Assembly: GCA_963921425.1 (NCBI GenBank)
Contig: OY992832.1
Span: forward strand, 25,509,489 to 25,573,488
Direction of reading: 5' to 3'
Origin: Dryas octopetala
Taxonomy: Eukaryota; Streptophyta; Magnoliopsida; Rosales; Rosaceae
Length of the DNA stretch: 64,000 nt
Below, in pieces: positions 12,749-23,560 of this stretch. The notes beneath the pieces were generated by a model. The model saw nothing but the letters and a program-made list of their open reading frames with translations. It was not told the DNA's origin and ran no database searches. Every line of letters begins with the position of its first letter. Within the stretch, counting starts at the first letter, position 1. Position numbers and translations under genes: made by a program.

Positions 12749-14660
12749 GTCGTTCATACGTTCGAGCTCCGATACTAAACTTATACATCTCCAATTGACC
12801 TAATTTTTTGGAGGAATGATCTTTGAGTGGGAAACTAATAAATGAACGGTTCAGATCGTTGAAAACACGATCGAGATATAAGATTCTACATATAAATGAA
12901 TGGATTTTACATTTAAATAATAAAATTCTATTAACTATTTCGTTCAAACCTTGTCGATTCAATAATTGTGAAGACCATAACGTGATTACAACAATCATAG
13001 TCGTTCATCATCTATATTCATACTCAAAAATCATCTCTGCAAAAAATCGGCTCAATCAGAGTTCATCTAGCCGTTCGATTATTATTATCAAAACCATGAT
13101 CATTCATACACACTAAATGTTAAACCTAACTTCTACTTCTCCGATAGAGATAATTTTTTGTACGGATGATCTTTGAGTGGGGGACTAGCCAATGATCGGT
13201 TCGGATCGTTAAAAACATGATAGAAATATGGGATTCTACATGTAAATACACTTGAAGAGTATAATTCTATTAACTTTTTCGTTGAAACTTTGGCGATTCA
13301 ACAATTTGTGAAGACTACAATGTGATTTCAACAATCGGAGCCGTTTATTTTATTCGTTTATACTAGAAGATCATCCCTGCAAAAAATCGGCCAAATCGGA
13401 ATTCATCTACTCCTTCGATTAGTATTAGAAAATTCACGATTGTTCATAAGTTCAAGCACCATTACCTAACTTCTACATCTCCGATTGAGCTAATTAATTT
13501 TTTGCAGGGATGATCCTTGAGTGGGGAATTAAAAAATCAACGGTTTGGATCTTTGGAAATACGATCGTATCGTATGCTATTACATATATAAAATTGTAAA
13601 CAAAAAATTATTGGAACTTTGGGCGAGGAACTTAAAATTTCGTCGCCCAAAGTGACCTTGGGCGAGGAAACATTAAATTCGTCGCCCAAAGTCACTTTGG
13701 GCGACGAAATTTTAAGTTCCTCGCCCATACCATTATTACAAAACGATCCTTCCTACATTCGAGCTCCGATACCAAACTTCTACATCTCCATTTGACCTAA
13801 TTTTCTGCAGGAATAATCTTTGAGTGAGAAACTAATAAATGAACGGTTCAGATCATTGAAAACACAATCGAGATATGAGGTCCTACATATAAATGAACGG
13901 TCTTAACACTTTAAAAATAAAATTCTATTAACTCTTTCATTGAAACCTTGTAGTTTCAATAATTTTGAAGACCACAACGTGATTATCACGATCAGAGCCA
14001 TTCATCATCTATGTTCATACTCAAAGATCAACCTTACAAAAAATCGGCTCAATCGGAGTTCATTTATCTGTTCGATTATTATTATAAGAATCACGATCGT
14101 TCATACACCCTAAACGCCACACCTAACTTTTGCATCTCCAATTGAGATAATGTTTTGCATGGATGATCTTTGAGTGGGGCACTAAGAAATGATCGGTTCG
14201 GATCGTTAAAACACAATAGAAAAGTGATCTTCTACATACAAATACACTTGAAGAGTATAATTCTATAGCTTTGTCGTTGAAACTTTGTCGATTCATCAAT
14301 TGTGAAGACTACAATGTGATTTGAACGATCGGAGCCATTCATTTTATTCGTTTATACTCAAAGATTATCCCTGCAAAAAATCGGCCAAATCGGAATTCAT
14401 CTACTTGATCGATTAGTATTAGCAAATTCTTGATCGTTCATACATTCGAGCACCGTTACGTAATTTTTACATCTCCAATTGAGCTAATTTTTTACAATTC
14501 TGATCTTTGAATGAGGAATTAAAAATTGAACGGTTCGGATTGTTGGAAATGTGATCGCATTGCATGAATAACCTACATATAATTGTACAAAAAAAAAGGC
14601 AATGAGACTTTGGGCGAGTAACATACAAATTCCTCGCCAATTTATTTGTCAATTAACCAC
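12749..14660. repeat. Two-copy higher-order repeat: six ~305-350-bp units in A-B-C-A-B-C order
   Basis: Unit starts recognisable by GATCGTTCATAC-like sequence lie at about 12749, 13096, 13438, 13743, 14094 and 14431. Units 1 and 4 share TTCGAGCTCCGATAC, units 2 and 5 share a CACxCTAAA start, and units 3 and 6 share CAxGCACCxTTACxTAA. Each A-B-C block ends with a short cluster of the TTTGGGCGA motif (13617-13732 and 14604-14650). So a ~1-kb block, itself made of three diverged monomers, has been tandemly duplicated within the right subterminal region. Confidence 0.85.
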
Positions 14661-14880
14661 CATTTTGGCGCATGAGTTTAGGTGACGAAATAATGTCGTC
14701 GCCCAAAGTACATTTAGGCGAGGAACATAATATGCGTCGCCCAAAGTGATTTTGGGCGACAGAAGTGTTCGTTGCCCAAACCTGTATGAGATTAGGCGAC
14801 AAATTTTCTTATTCGTCGCCTAAAGTTTCTTTGGGCGACGAATCGAGGTTCGTCTCCCAAAGTTTCATCACCCAAATATG
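14661..14880. repeat. Right subterminal repeat array of the CACTA element
   Basis: Direct and inverted copies of TTTGGGCGACGAA and TTTAGGCGA(C/G)GAA immediately inside the right terminus, mirroring the array at 5155-5640. Confidence 0.88.
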
Positions 14881-15300
14881 TTTTTCTTGTAGTATGATGT
14901 CTCTCGTCTTTTACTATAGGTGTTCTATCCTTGCAGATTCCAGAGTTCCAGTCTTTTGGCACTACAAGTCGCCGAATCACTCAGGATATGGGTTGAGATA
15001 TCCTTGATGTCTATTTTATGCACATCTACTTAATGTTTTAGTAGGGTTATCTGTATCTTGAAACTCATGACCCTCACGGGTTAGTTTTATATTTCTGTTA
15101 AGTAATAATATTTCGAGGTATTATTCAGAAGTACATTCCGTTGTAATTTCTATACTCAGGTCCAATCCAGACAAAATTTTAAAACAGGCTTATCTCGTTT
15201 TAAGAAGCTTGGGGATGTGATACTTAGTAACAAAAGTATTATATTCTAGGGATTTCTAAAACGGGCACCGCTGTGACGTGGCCAGTTTCGGGGTGTCACA

Positions 15301-15767
15301 CCAAAACCCATTTTTGGTACCAAATGGGTCACATATACACACTATGGGTCGGAATGTGTGAACCAAAATTACCTGAAACCCAAAATGTGACTAATATCTG
15401 GGTCACACTAAGACCCAAAAATCCCTGGCCCACCCACTTGACACCCACAACATGAGAGAGAAGGAGGTGCAGCTGCTACCAACGGCCCAAATCGCTCAAT
15501 CAATATTTTTTTTTGTTTTAATCATTAAAAAATGTATAGAAATTTGAAAAAATACCCAAAAAATCTCAACGGCTATATTCTCAAAAACTCTATATATATC
15601 ATGTAACCTCTATGGTTTTCTTCACAAACATCAATTTTTGATACCAAATTCAAATATATTTAATATTTACTTTATTTTAAAGATCTCATTAAAATAAAAA
15701 AAAATAGTTTAATTTTTATAAATATTTAAATTATAAATTATAAATTAAATATCACTTGTGAAATGAG
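15301..15767. other. Non-coding flank right of the solo LTR
   Basis: 15301-15470 contains several imperfect copies of ACCCAxxxTGGGTC-like words (for example CCATTTTTGGTACC and AAATGGGTCACA), possibly part of an old inverted-repeat element. A related phrase occurs near 17450. The rest is AT-rich and unassigned. Confidence 0.35.
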
Positions 15768-15840
15768 ATTGACCTAATTGGCTGAAGGCAATAACTTATC
15801 CCTACACACTTGGGTTCGAACCTTCCCTCTTCCTTATACT

Positions 15841-17338
15841 CAAGGAGTAAAATTTCGGTTTCGAGGAAATTTTCGATGGAAATTTCGACGGAAATTTTCG
15901 CAGAAATTTCGATAAAAATTTCGATTTCGACAAAATTAGACAAAAACGACGAAAATTGCTATCAAAATACGGAAATTTTGAATGAAACTTAACTATATGT
16001 TTATTTAACATATTATCTACTATATTGATAAAAAATATTGAAGAAATCAAATTATATAATAGATTTCATGTGATATAGGATGAATATAATGCGCGCTGGA
16101 AGTAAATATTGTTATATGAAATTAGTATAATGAATAAATGAAATTAGTATATTCTATATTATCTATGCACTAAACCTTATATACTCTATATTATTTATGA
16201 TATGATATAAGATATTATAATTTAAGCCTTTTAAGGTATTTTTAATTATTTTTTATATAAAAATGTATTGGGGTTTAGGATTTAAAAACAACTAAGAGAA
16301 ACTCCAAAAGAGCCAAACCAAACCTCAAACGAAATCTCAAACTCTTTTTTTTTCTTTCCAATTGCCCAAAGGCTCCAAACCCCAATCAAACCTAAAGCCT
16401 TTTCTTTCTTTCTTTTTCCTTTTTTTTTTTTCTTTCCTTCATGAAGATGAGTAATTTTTGTTTTTTATTAAAAAATCCAGCGTGATCAAATAGATACAAG
16501 TATGAATGTGCCATTCATCTTGATTGAGAAACATAATTTAAGTTACATATATTTTGAATAGTCAATGATAAACTAGAGTGCCTACTATTGTGTAGTCAAA
16601 AGCTATAATGTATTTGGTCAAAAAATAAAAAAACAAAAAGCTATAATGTATAACATTGACTAGTCTTAGACTTATGATCTTTATCTAGTGCAGTAGTGCC
16701 TAACCAAAATGTTTTTTTTCGGCCATGAATTCCTTTTTTTTTTTTTTCTCTTTCCTTTCCTTCCTTTTCTTTTTTCTTCTTTCCTTCCTTTCATTCCTTT
16801 CCTCCTTGCCCGTGACTTTTTCCACCTTGCAGAGTTGCAGTGACTTCCTCTTCCCTCATTTCTCTCTCCCAGACCTGCGCAGTCTTCTCTCCTCCCTTTC
16901 CCTCCATGATTTCTTCCTTCCTCCTTCCTCCTCTCCCTCCCCGATATCCTCTCCTTCCCCAATCTCTTCTCTCTCCTCCCTCCTCAATCACCCTCCGATC
17001 TGCTGCCTCCGACGACCTTTGGCGACGAGGCCAGCTCGCCTTTCCTCCCCTCTCTTCCTCTGGTGGCTGCTGCTAGAGTGTTAAATTGTTAGTGAAGATT
17101 GGGCTTTGTGACTTCGGTAAGTTACAGCGAAATTTCGTCAAATTTCGGCGAAATTTCGACGAAATTTGGAGAAATTTTACAAAAACATACCGGTTCTATA
17201 ATCGAAATTTCGGCGAAATTACCGAAATTTCGTCGAAATTTTTACAAAAAATAAGGGATATATGATAAAATTTCGGTATCCCAAAAAAACGTAAATTTCG
17301 ACGAAATTTCGCCGAAATTTTTAAAATTTCATTCTTTG
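15841..17338. mobile_element. Non-autonomous hAT element with GAAATTTCG subterminal repeats
   Basis: It begins CAAGGAGTAAAATTTCGG and its right end read inward is CAAAGAATGAAATTTTAAAA. The perfect 8-bp direct repeat CTTATACT flanks it (15833-15840 and 17339-17346), the TSD size of hAT elements. Both ends carry many GAAATTTCG/CGAAATTTC words. The interior includes an AT-rich part and a pyrimidine-rich, GC-richer part (16725-17075) resembling a genic 5' region. No transposase is encoded. A shorter relative lies at 59480-60473 in the opposite orientation. Confidence 0.85.
16725..17075. other. Pyrimidine-rich, gene-like segment inside the hAT element
   Basis: A long CT-rich tract (TTTCCTTCC-type) is followed by GC-richer sequence (CTGCCTCCGACGACC, GGCGACGAGG) before returning to the GAAATTTCG repeats. 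Composition differs sharply from the rest of the element, so it may be a captured gene fragment. The open frames on both strands are low complexity and not convincing proteins. Confidence 0.4.
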
Positions 17339-17400
17339 CTTATACTCAAAAAATAAAATAAATATCACTTAAATAAATATAAAATACTGAGATCCAAAAT

Positions 17401-18569
17401 GAATCTCAAACACTACTAGGGAGAAAAATGAGTATCAACACTATTTGGTGACCCAAAATTCAATTTTGAGTCACAAATTTGAGTATCACCATACTACAAG
17501 GCGTAACAAACAAAGACTTTTTTCGGCTACAACACCGAGACAGACTCTTTCTCATGCGGCATGCCTCTTTCTTGACTCTTCTCAAAACATTGTAAACACT
17601 AAACAGTCTTTCGTAATCTGATCTCGAAATGTGCTTGTGTTTTTGGGTTCATCTTCTTAATTTCATGTTTTTTTTTTTTTGGGTAATTATAATTACCCAT
17701 GTGTTTTCTCAGTAGCCCATGTTGATTAAGCAAGAATCAGAAGACTCTTCACCTTTATACACCCTTCACCTGCGCACAGTGAATGACAAATTAAGCATTT
17801 TCACAAAGCAAAAGCAGACTGGAAATAGCAAGCCCAGCAGAGGCTTTTCGAGCTTTTGACCAACCAAGAGGAACGTACTACAGTAACAGTAAGGTAATAA
17901 ATAAAGAAGTCAAAGCAGCTTTTAATATTTTTCTGATTTTTCTTCTCTTATATTATAACCCGTGAAACTGACTTGGCCAATGGAGGGATAACATATTTTC
18001 TGATTGATCATCAGCACTGGACTCTTCTGACCTCGCGTGCAATCACTTTGGCTAACCCTTGCCACTTTGCCAGTGTTTGCAGTCTCCTCCTCCACAAGGA
18101 CCATGAGGTCCATGACCCTGAGTTCCTCACGCTGGCCATCTCCTTATTACTTTATTATTTACTTACCAGTTACCACAGTAATTTTCACATGTATTCAATG
18201 AGGACGAAAACGTCATAAATGAAATATCAGAGCTGGCTGACTGCTCTGAAGGTCACATCTGAAAGCTCTGTTTGTTCTGAACAGTTTGACCAGATTCTGT
18301 CTTCTATTTTGATACCTTCTCAAACCGTATACCACCGTTTATATTGGCACCTATTTCTTCATGAAATTCAATAATAATAATATATATTAGTGGGACTTGG
18401 GGATGAAAGGTTCATGGAATAACCCCAACAACAAAGCAATATTGCCCACTTCCGTTAGCCACCTTAGTATTGTATTCTGAAATTTTTTAGTAAAACAGGA
18501 TTTACACATTTATTGAATTTCTCAATCTTATCGATGTTAAGTCATATTATGAGAGATAAAATAAAGACA
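17401..18569. other. Apparently unique intergenic sequence
   Basis: No terminal repeats, tandem repeats or convincing coding frames are seen. Base composition is closer to ordinary intergenic plant DNA than the neighbours. Confidence 0.4.
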
Positions 18570-18787
18570 CTAAATATATTAGTACCTAATTTTAAACCTA
18601 TTAATCACCAAAAAAATTTGTCTAAACCCCCACCCATCTATAAATTCTTTCAAAATCCCCTATAACTTATAATCCTAAATTACTCTTCTAACGCGCGTTG
18701 TCGCATGCTGACACGTGCTGACGCACGCTGACATCACTGTAACTGAATTTTGGTAAAATTGTTTTTTTTTTTTTTTTTTTTCTGGAA

Positions 18788-19018
18788 TTGAAGTTTTTGC
18801 TAAAACTCAATATTTCGCTAAAACTAAAATCAAACACTGAAATTGAATTTCATTACATTGAAACTGAATTTCAAGAATTCAGTTACACTGAAACTGAATT
18901 TCAGGAATTCAGTTACACTGAAACCGAATTTCAAAAATTCAGTTACTCTAAATTGAAGAATTCAGTTATGAATTCACTTACTGAAACTGAATTAAGTGAT
19001 GAAACAATTACACCTTGA
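18788..19018 (+). other. Open frame over a 30-bp minisatellite in copy X
   Basis: Tandem 30-bp units (ACTGAAACTGAATTTCA type, about 18862-18965) keep a 76-codon frame open with a decapeptide repeat ETEFQEFSYT. The corresponding frame is also open in copy Y (26809-27075). Because the unit is a multiple of three, an open frame needs no selection, and differences between copies are largely amino-acid changing. Probably not a gene. Confidence 0.3.
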
Positions 19019-19580
19019 CTAAAATACAATTACACCTTAATTAAAAAACAATTACACATTTACTAAAACAATTACACTTCACTAAAACAGTTACACATTT
19101 ACTGAATTCTGTTTCACTAAAAAGAACACAGCAACCTTATCAAAAAAAAAAAAAAACGACAATACAACAAGTCATTGAGATGAGAGGAGTAGCCAACAAT
19201 ACAACGTCGTCCGATCACCTTATGCGCAACGAGTACACGACAGTCGCCACTGCCTCGATCTGTTTCTACCTGCAAATTTGATTCATCATATTTTAGAACT
19301 ATAATTTCATTCAAAATTCATTTAAAACTCATGTTTTACAAACTGAAACTGTTTAATCAATAAGTGTAGGCTTAAAGTTCCCAATCCAAGAAACTGAATT
19401 TTCACGCACTAAAAAATGAATAAAATAAGGTTTTAATCACCACTACTCGCGGCGGAGCAGCCGCAGTGGTCGTGAGGTTTGATTTGGGTTTTCTTGTTTC
19501 TTCAACAATTGGACCAATCCAAATACATATAATTGTAGAGCACAACGAGGTGAAGAAGATAGGTACCTGACTCGTCGGAA

Positions 19581-19775
19581 ATGGCTGCCGAAAAAGGCAG
19601 ATCGCCGGCGGAGAAGCGGCGGCCTTTGTGGCTTCGATCTGCCGCCATTGCTGATCGGATGGAGAATACGAGCACACCATCGTGCTCAGGACGTCGAGAG
19701 GAAGAAGACTTGGGTGGTCCGGCATTCCAACTCCGCCGAAAAAGGCAGATCACCGGCGAGCACCACCGATCGTAG
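19581..19775 (+). other. GC-rich, gene-like fragment in MULE copy X
   Basis: A GC-rich island (about 19440-19930) within an AT-rich element. It has a 64-codon frame starting MAAEKGRSPAEKRRPLWLRS. Copy Y preserves the same start and most residues (27719 onward) but ends earlier at a stop after PSCSGRREEEGLGDLAFQLR. Long frames also exist on the opposite strand, so the true coding strand is unclear. It looks like a captured host gene piece, Pack-MULE style. About 90 bp of it (19629-19718) also occur in the hAT element at 21024-21114. Confidence 0.45.
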
Positions 19776-20098
19776 TCGCGGTGATCTGGGCTGTTTGGGC
19801 TTGATTTGAGGCGAGTGATGACATAGGGAGGAAGAGGAGAGAAAGACGAAGCTAATGGTGGTGGTCTTGCTGGCAATCGTTGCGGATGACGCCACACGCG
19901 CCGGCGATAGCCGCGCGCGGAGGAGAGAGAACAGAGAAGGTGCAGGAATGAGAGAGAGAGAGAGAGGGCGAGAGAAATTAAAAAAAAAAAAAACTGATTT
20001 TGAATAACATGGTTATAATAGGAATATTTTAAAAAATGTGGGTCAAACATAGATGGATGTTAGTTGACCAGGGGGCTTTGGGAGAGTTTAAGTGACTA

Positions 20099-20290
20099 AT
20101 AGGGGGTTTTGAATTAGTTTTAATAAGGGTGGACGTTTTGAAATAACTAAGCTCTAATTAGGGGGTTTTGAATTAGTTTTAATAAGGGTGGAGGTTTTGA
20201 AATAACTAAGCTCTAGTTAGGGGGTTTTGAATTAGTTTTAATAAGGGTGGAGGTTTTGAAATAACTAAGCTCTAATTAGGGGGTTTTGAA
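20099..20290. repeat. 60-bp tandem repeat at the right end of MULE copy X
   Basis: A unit of about 60 bp containing AGGGGGTTTTGAATTAG and GGTTTTGAAATAACTAAGC occurs a little over three times with one or two differences per copy. Copy Y has only one diverged version, so this is a copy-specific expansion. Confidence 0.9.
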
Positions 20291-20649
20291 TAGTGTACTC
20301 CTAAATATATATACACTAAAAAGAAAGTTTAGTGTAAAAGAAAACATATTTGTATGGATTGTTCTATCTAGGGATGACAAAATTTCCCGCTCCCGAAAAT
20401 TCTCACGGAGACCTGTCCCAATTAAGCGGGTATGGTAATACCATCTTCATTTTCGCCCCGCTTCGTATACTCGTTTAATAAAAATATTATATTATATAAT
20501 TATATTTTAATTTATTATCTTAATTTTTGTGGCATGTTTTTGAAATTTAATAGTGTTCTCTTTATAATTTAGTGTTGTTGTAATATAATATGATGAATTT
20601 TAATGTATTTCATCTATAGGGATGAAGCCATTGGTTGGCTAGCCTGGGT

Positions 20650-22726
20650 TAGGGCTGCCCATCGGTCGGATCGAATCGGTAAATGGCCTTACCGATTCGA
20701 TTACTGAAAATTTCGATAATTCAATTTTGATGCCGATTTCTGAATTGATTTTTTCGGTATTCGGTAATTTTCGGATCCTTCAATTTTTGGCATTTTTCGG
20801 TATTAATCACAAAATACAATCAGTACACAATCAGTTCTAAATCTACACAAGTACACAACAAAAAAACCATTAATCAAAACAACATTTACCTACAGTTACA
20901 GATTGGCGACTGAGTTGGGTGAGGACCATGAGGTAGATCGAGAGTTAAAGAGATGAGAGATGGAAGAGTGAGAGTCTGAGAGAGGCAGAGAGAGAGAAAG
21001 ATAGAGGGAGATGCGGACATCTCTGGCTTCGATCCGCCACCGTGGTTGATCGGATGGAGAATCCGAGCACACCATCGTGCTCAGGATGTCGAGAGGAAGA
21101 AGACTTGGGTGGTGGGAAGTCTCGACGCCGCCGGGAAGGGAAGTCAACGCCGGCGACAATGCCGGATTATGGGTTCGGGTTCTGGGTTTTCTGCTGGATT
21201 CTGGGCAAACAACGGTCATGCGAAGAGAGAGGAGGGAGAGAGGAAGCTTTTGGGATTGGTCTTGTCGCCATCGACCGCTGGACGAGAGAATTCTCGTCGG
21301 AGAAGGTGATCGGTGCAAGGAGAGAGAAGAAGAAAAAAAATGAAAAGAAAAACTGAGAAAGTGAAGAAGAGAGAGTCACCGGGGGGGATAGGGGTGGGTG
21401 GGCGCAAAAAAATATAAAGGAAAAAAAATGAAAAAAAAGAAGGGAAAGAAAAAAAATATTGGGGTTTGGGCAATTGGGGTTTCGATTGGGGTTTTGTTTA
21501 GTTGTTTTAATTTATGTAATATATTTCTATATAAATAAATAATTAAAAATATCCTAAATTCTAATATAAACTATAGTATAAGACTATAATACCATAATAC
21601 TAAACCCTAATATAAGACTATAATACTATATGTTAACAATATGTTATATATGTTACATATATAAATTATAGTATTATAAACTATGTAGTATATACAATCA
21701 AATATATAAACTATAGTCTTATAGTATTATAAACTATATACTATAAATTATATAAACTATATACTATCAAATATATAAACTATAGTCTTATAGTATTATA
21801 AACTATATACTATCAAACTATAGTAACTACTAAGTACTAATTAGTTTATAACTTTATAACTTTATATATAACTATATATTATATACATAAACAATGTTAG
21901 GTATATATAACATTATAGAGTAATTAATAAATAATAATAGACTTAGTATATAGAGTTTATTGTTTAGAAATTAAAATTGTATGCTTAATTGGGTTTTAAG
22001 TTTTAAGTTTTAAATTTTAATTATAGTGTATAGGATATTTAATAGAGTTTAGTGTATTTAACTTTTAAGTTTTTAAGTTTAGGATATAAGGTAAAATGTA
22101 TAGACTATAGAGAATATAATATATAAGGTAAAGTGTCTAAAACTATACGTTATAAGTAAAAGTCTAAAACTATATACTAATTAGTAATTTTATTATATAG
22201 GGTATAAGTATAACTAAAATTATATATTAAAATATTATTATATAAGTAGTTTATACTTAATACTATATACTATATAGAGTTATAAATTATATACTATATA
22301 AAGTTAGTAAAGTTATATAAACTATATGGTATTATAAACTATATACTATATAAACTATAAACTATATACTAAGCATATTAATGTAATAATACATATAAAT
22401 ATATATAACCATATACTAACCATATTAAATTATTAATGTAATCATATTACATATATATAACTAAATTTCAGAAATTGTTTCGGATTTTTCGGTATATATT
22501 TCAGTTTTTTCGGTAATAATCGATTCGGTTGCTTTCGATCATAATTTTCGGTAATCAGTCGGTTTACCAACTTTTTTCGGTTTTTACCAAAATCAAACCA
22601 ACTTTTTTGGTAATTTTTTGGTTTCGGATTTTCGATTTTTGGCTTGTTAAAATCGATTTACCAAACCAAAAAATTTCGACCGGTAATCGGTCGGTTTGGT
22701 AAATACCAAACCAATGGGCAGCCCTA
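20650..22726. mobile_element. hAT element nested in another hAT, with TTTTCGGTA subterminal repeats
   Basis: It begins TAGGGCTGCCCATCGGTCGG and its right end read inward is TAGGGCTGCCCATTGGTTTG. The perfect 8-bp TSD GCCTGGGT lies at 20642-20649 and 22727-22734. Both ends have repeated TTTTCGGTA/ATCGGTCGGTTTG words. The left third holds a GC-rich gene-like block (20900-21480), and the rest is dominated by TATA/ACTATA-type simple sequence (21500-22460). No transposase is encoded. Confidence 0.9.
20896..21356. other. Gene-like GC-rich block inside the nested hAT
   Basis: GC-rich sequence with overlapping open frames on both strands (for example 21042-21356 plus, 20896-21318 minus), none matching a family I know. 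Bases 21024-21114 match about 90 bp of the MULE-like copies X (19629-19718) and Y (27766-27854) with only a handful of differences. Probably a captured host fragment. Confidence 0.4.
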
Positions 22727-23560
22727 GCCTGGGTTGTAGCCCGGGCAAGCCCAACTAATTTCCCATTTTGACAATGTAATTTTGAGCCTAAATTTTTTTA
22801 GCCCACCCACATATATAATATCCAGTTCACTCATTTCTAGCCCATTATTTTATTTTTTTTTTCCTTTCTATTACACACTTATAAGATTAGACCAAAAAAA
22901 AATCCATGAACTTGTTTCACTATCCGCAGGGTTGCAGGCTGCTCCTCTTTTTCAGCTGCTCGTTTGACCTTTCTATTACTTATCTAATTTTGTTCACAGA
23001 CTGCATACTTCTCTTCCACCTTTCTATTACTCATTGGAACAAGATAAAGAATGACTTTCTTGCAGTTTGTATGACAATTCACATTGAAAAATACTTTTTT
23101 CGTAGTATTGATTTAGAGACAATTATTGATGATTTGTATGCTTTTTCAGCGTATGTCACAATTTAAATAGGTTATGTTTTGTATTTGTATGACATCTTTA
23201 TTTATTGTTTTGTTTTTTTTTTTTTTATGTATAGATTTGCATCTAATTTGAAAGGTAAGGCTCATTATGTCCCCAAAGTATGTGTATATATATTTTTTTA
23301 AATACTAAAATTCACTCGTACCGTTGAGTGAATAAATGGGATTATAAAATTCAGTCCACCCAAATTTTAAATCTTGGCTCTGTCCCTATTCATCTATTAT
23401 ATTATATATTTATGTTGATTTGATATATTAGTAATAAAAAAATTATTTTTTAAATAATAGAGGCCTTGAATACTCAATGGGGCCCAGATCACCCAGCGGG
23501 GCGGGTATAGTATTGGCAAACCTGCCCCAAACTCGCCCCGTTACCATCCCTAGTTCTATC

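Larger units (their letters stand above)
5140..14894 (-). mobile_element. CACTA (En/Spm-like) DNA transposon, 9.75 kb
   Basis: The left end is CACTATAAGAAAAA at 5140. The right end, read inward on the minus strand, is (T)ACTACAAGAAAAACA, so the termini are near-inverted repeats of the CACTA class with the last base changed. The direct repeat TGATG flanks it (5135-5139 and 14895-14899). Both ends carry dense direct and inverted copies of TTTGGGCGACGAA-like motifs, the subterminal transposase-binding type of array. Two genes sit inside on the minus strand, a Transposase_21/DUF4218/DUF4216 protein (7688-11039) and a Ptta/Transposase_24-like protein (5845-7617), both decayed. The copy therefore looks non-autonomous. 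Confidence 0.93.
3900..15300. mobile_element. Probable solo LTR, split by a CACTA transposon
   Basis: Once the CACTA insertion (5140-14894 plus one 5-bp repeat) is subtracted, a non-coding block of about 1.64 kb remains. It begins TGTCACG at 3900 and ends GTGTCACA at 15300. The flanks TCAAA (3895-3899) and CCAAA (15301-15305) match at four of five bases, as an aged TSD would. No coding region, primer-binding site or polypurine tract is associated, hence a solo LTR formed by LTR-LTR recombination. The ends resemble Tekay/Del-type LTRs. The outer limits are inferred from this weak TSD and could be wrong. Confidence 0.45.
15768..17400 (+). mobile_element. Possible tRNA-derived SINE split by a hAT element
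   Basis: A box-A-like GGCTGAAGGCA (15780-15790) and a box-B-like GGGTTCGAACC (15812-15822) are spaced 21 bp apart, as in a tRNA-type Pol III promoter. Downstream of the hAT insertion (15841-17338) the sequence resumes with an A-rich tail at 17347. No full family match can be made by eye. Only the two boxes and the tail support it. Confidence 0.35.
18580..20300. mobile_element. MULE-like non-autonomous element, copy X
   Basis: It begins TAGTACCTAATTTTAAACC and ends TAGTGTACTC. The 10-bp direct repeat CTAAATATAT flanks it (18570-18579 and 20301-20310), fitting the 9-11-bp TSDs of Mutator-like elements. It shares order and sequence with copy Y (26689-28314): an AT-rich start, a 30-bp minisatellite, a block of CAATTACACxT words, a GC-rich gene-like segment, and a GGGGTTTTGAATTAGTTTTAA tail. 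Terminal inverted repeats are very short. No transposase is encoded. Confidence 0.8.
20369..23552. mobile_element. hAT element interrupted by a second hAT element
   Basis: It begins TAGGGATGACAAAATTTCC and its right end read inward is TAGGGATGGTAACGGGGCGA. The perfect 8-bp TSD GTTCTATC lies at 20361-20368 and 23553-23560. After removing the nested insert (20650-22726 plus one 8-bp repeat) about 1.1 kb remains, with GGGGCGGG-type words near the ends and no coding capacity. Non-autonomous. Confidence 0.88.
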
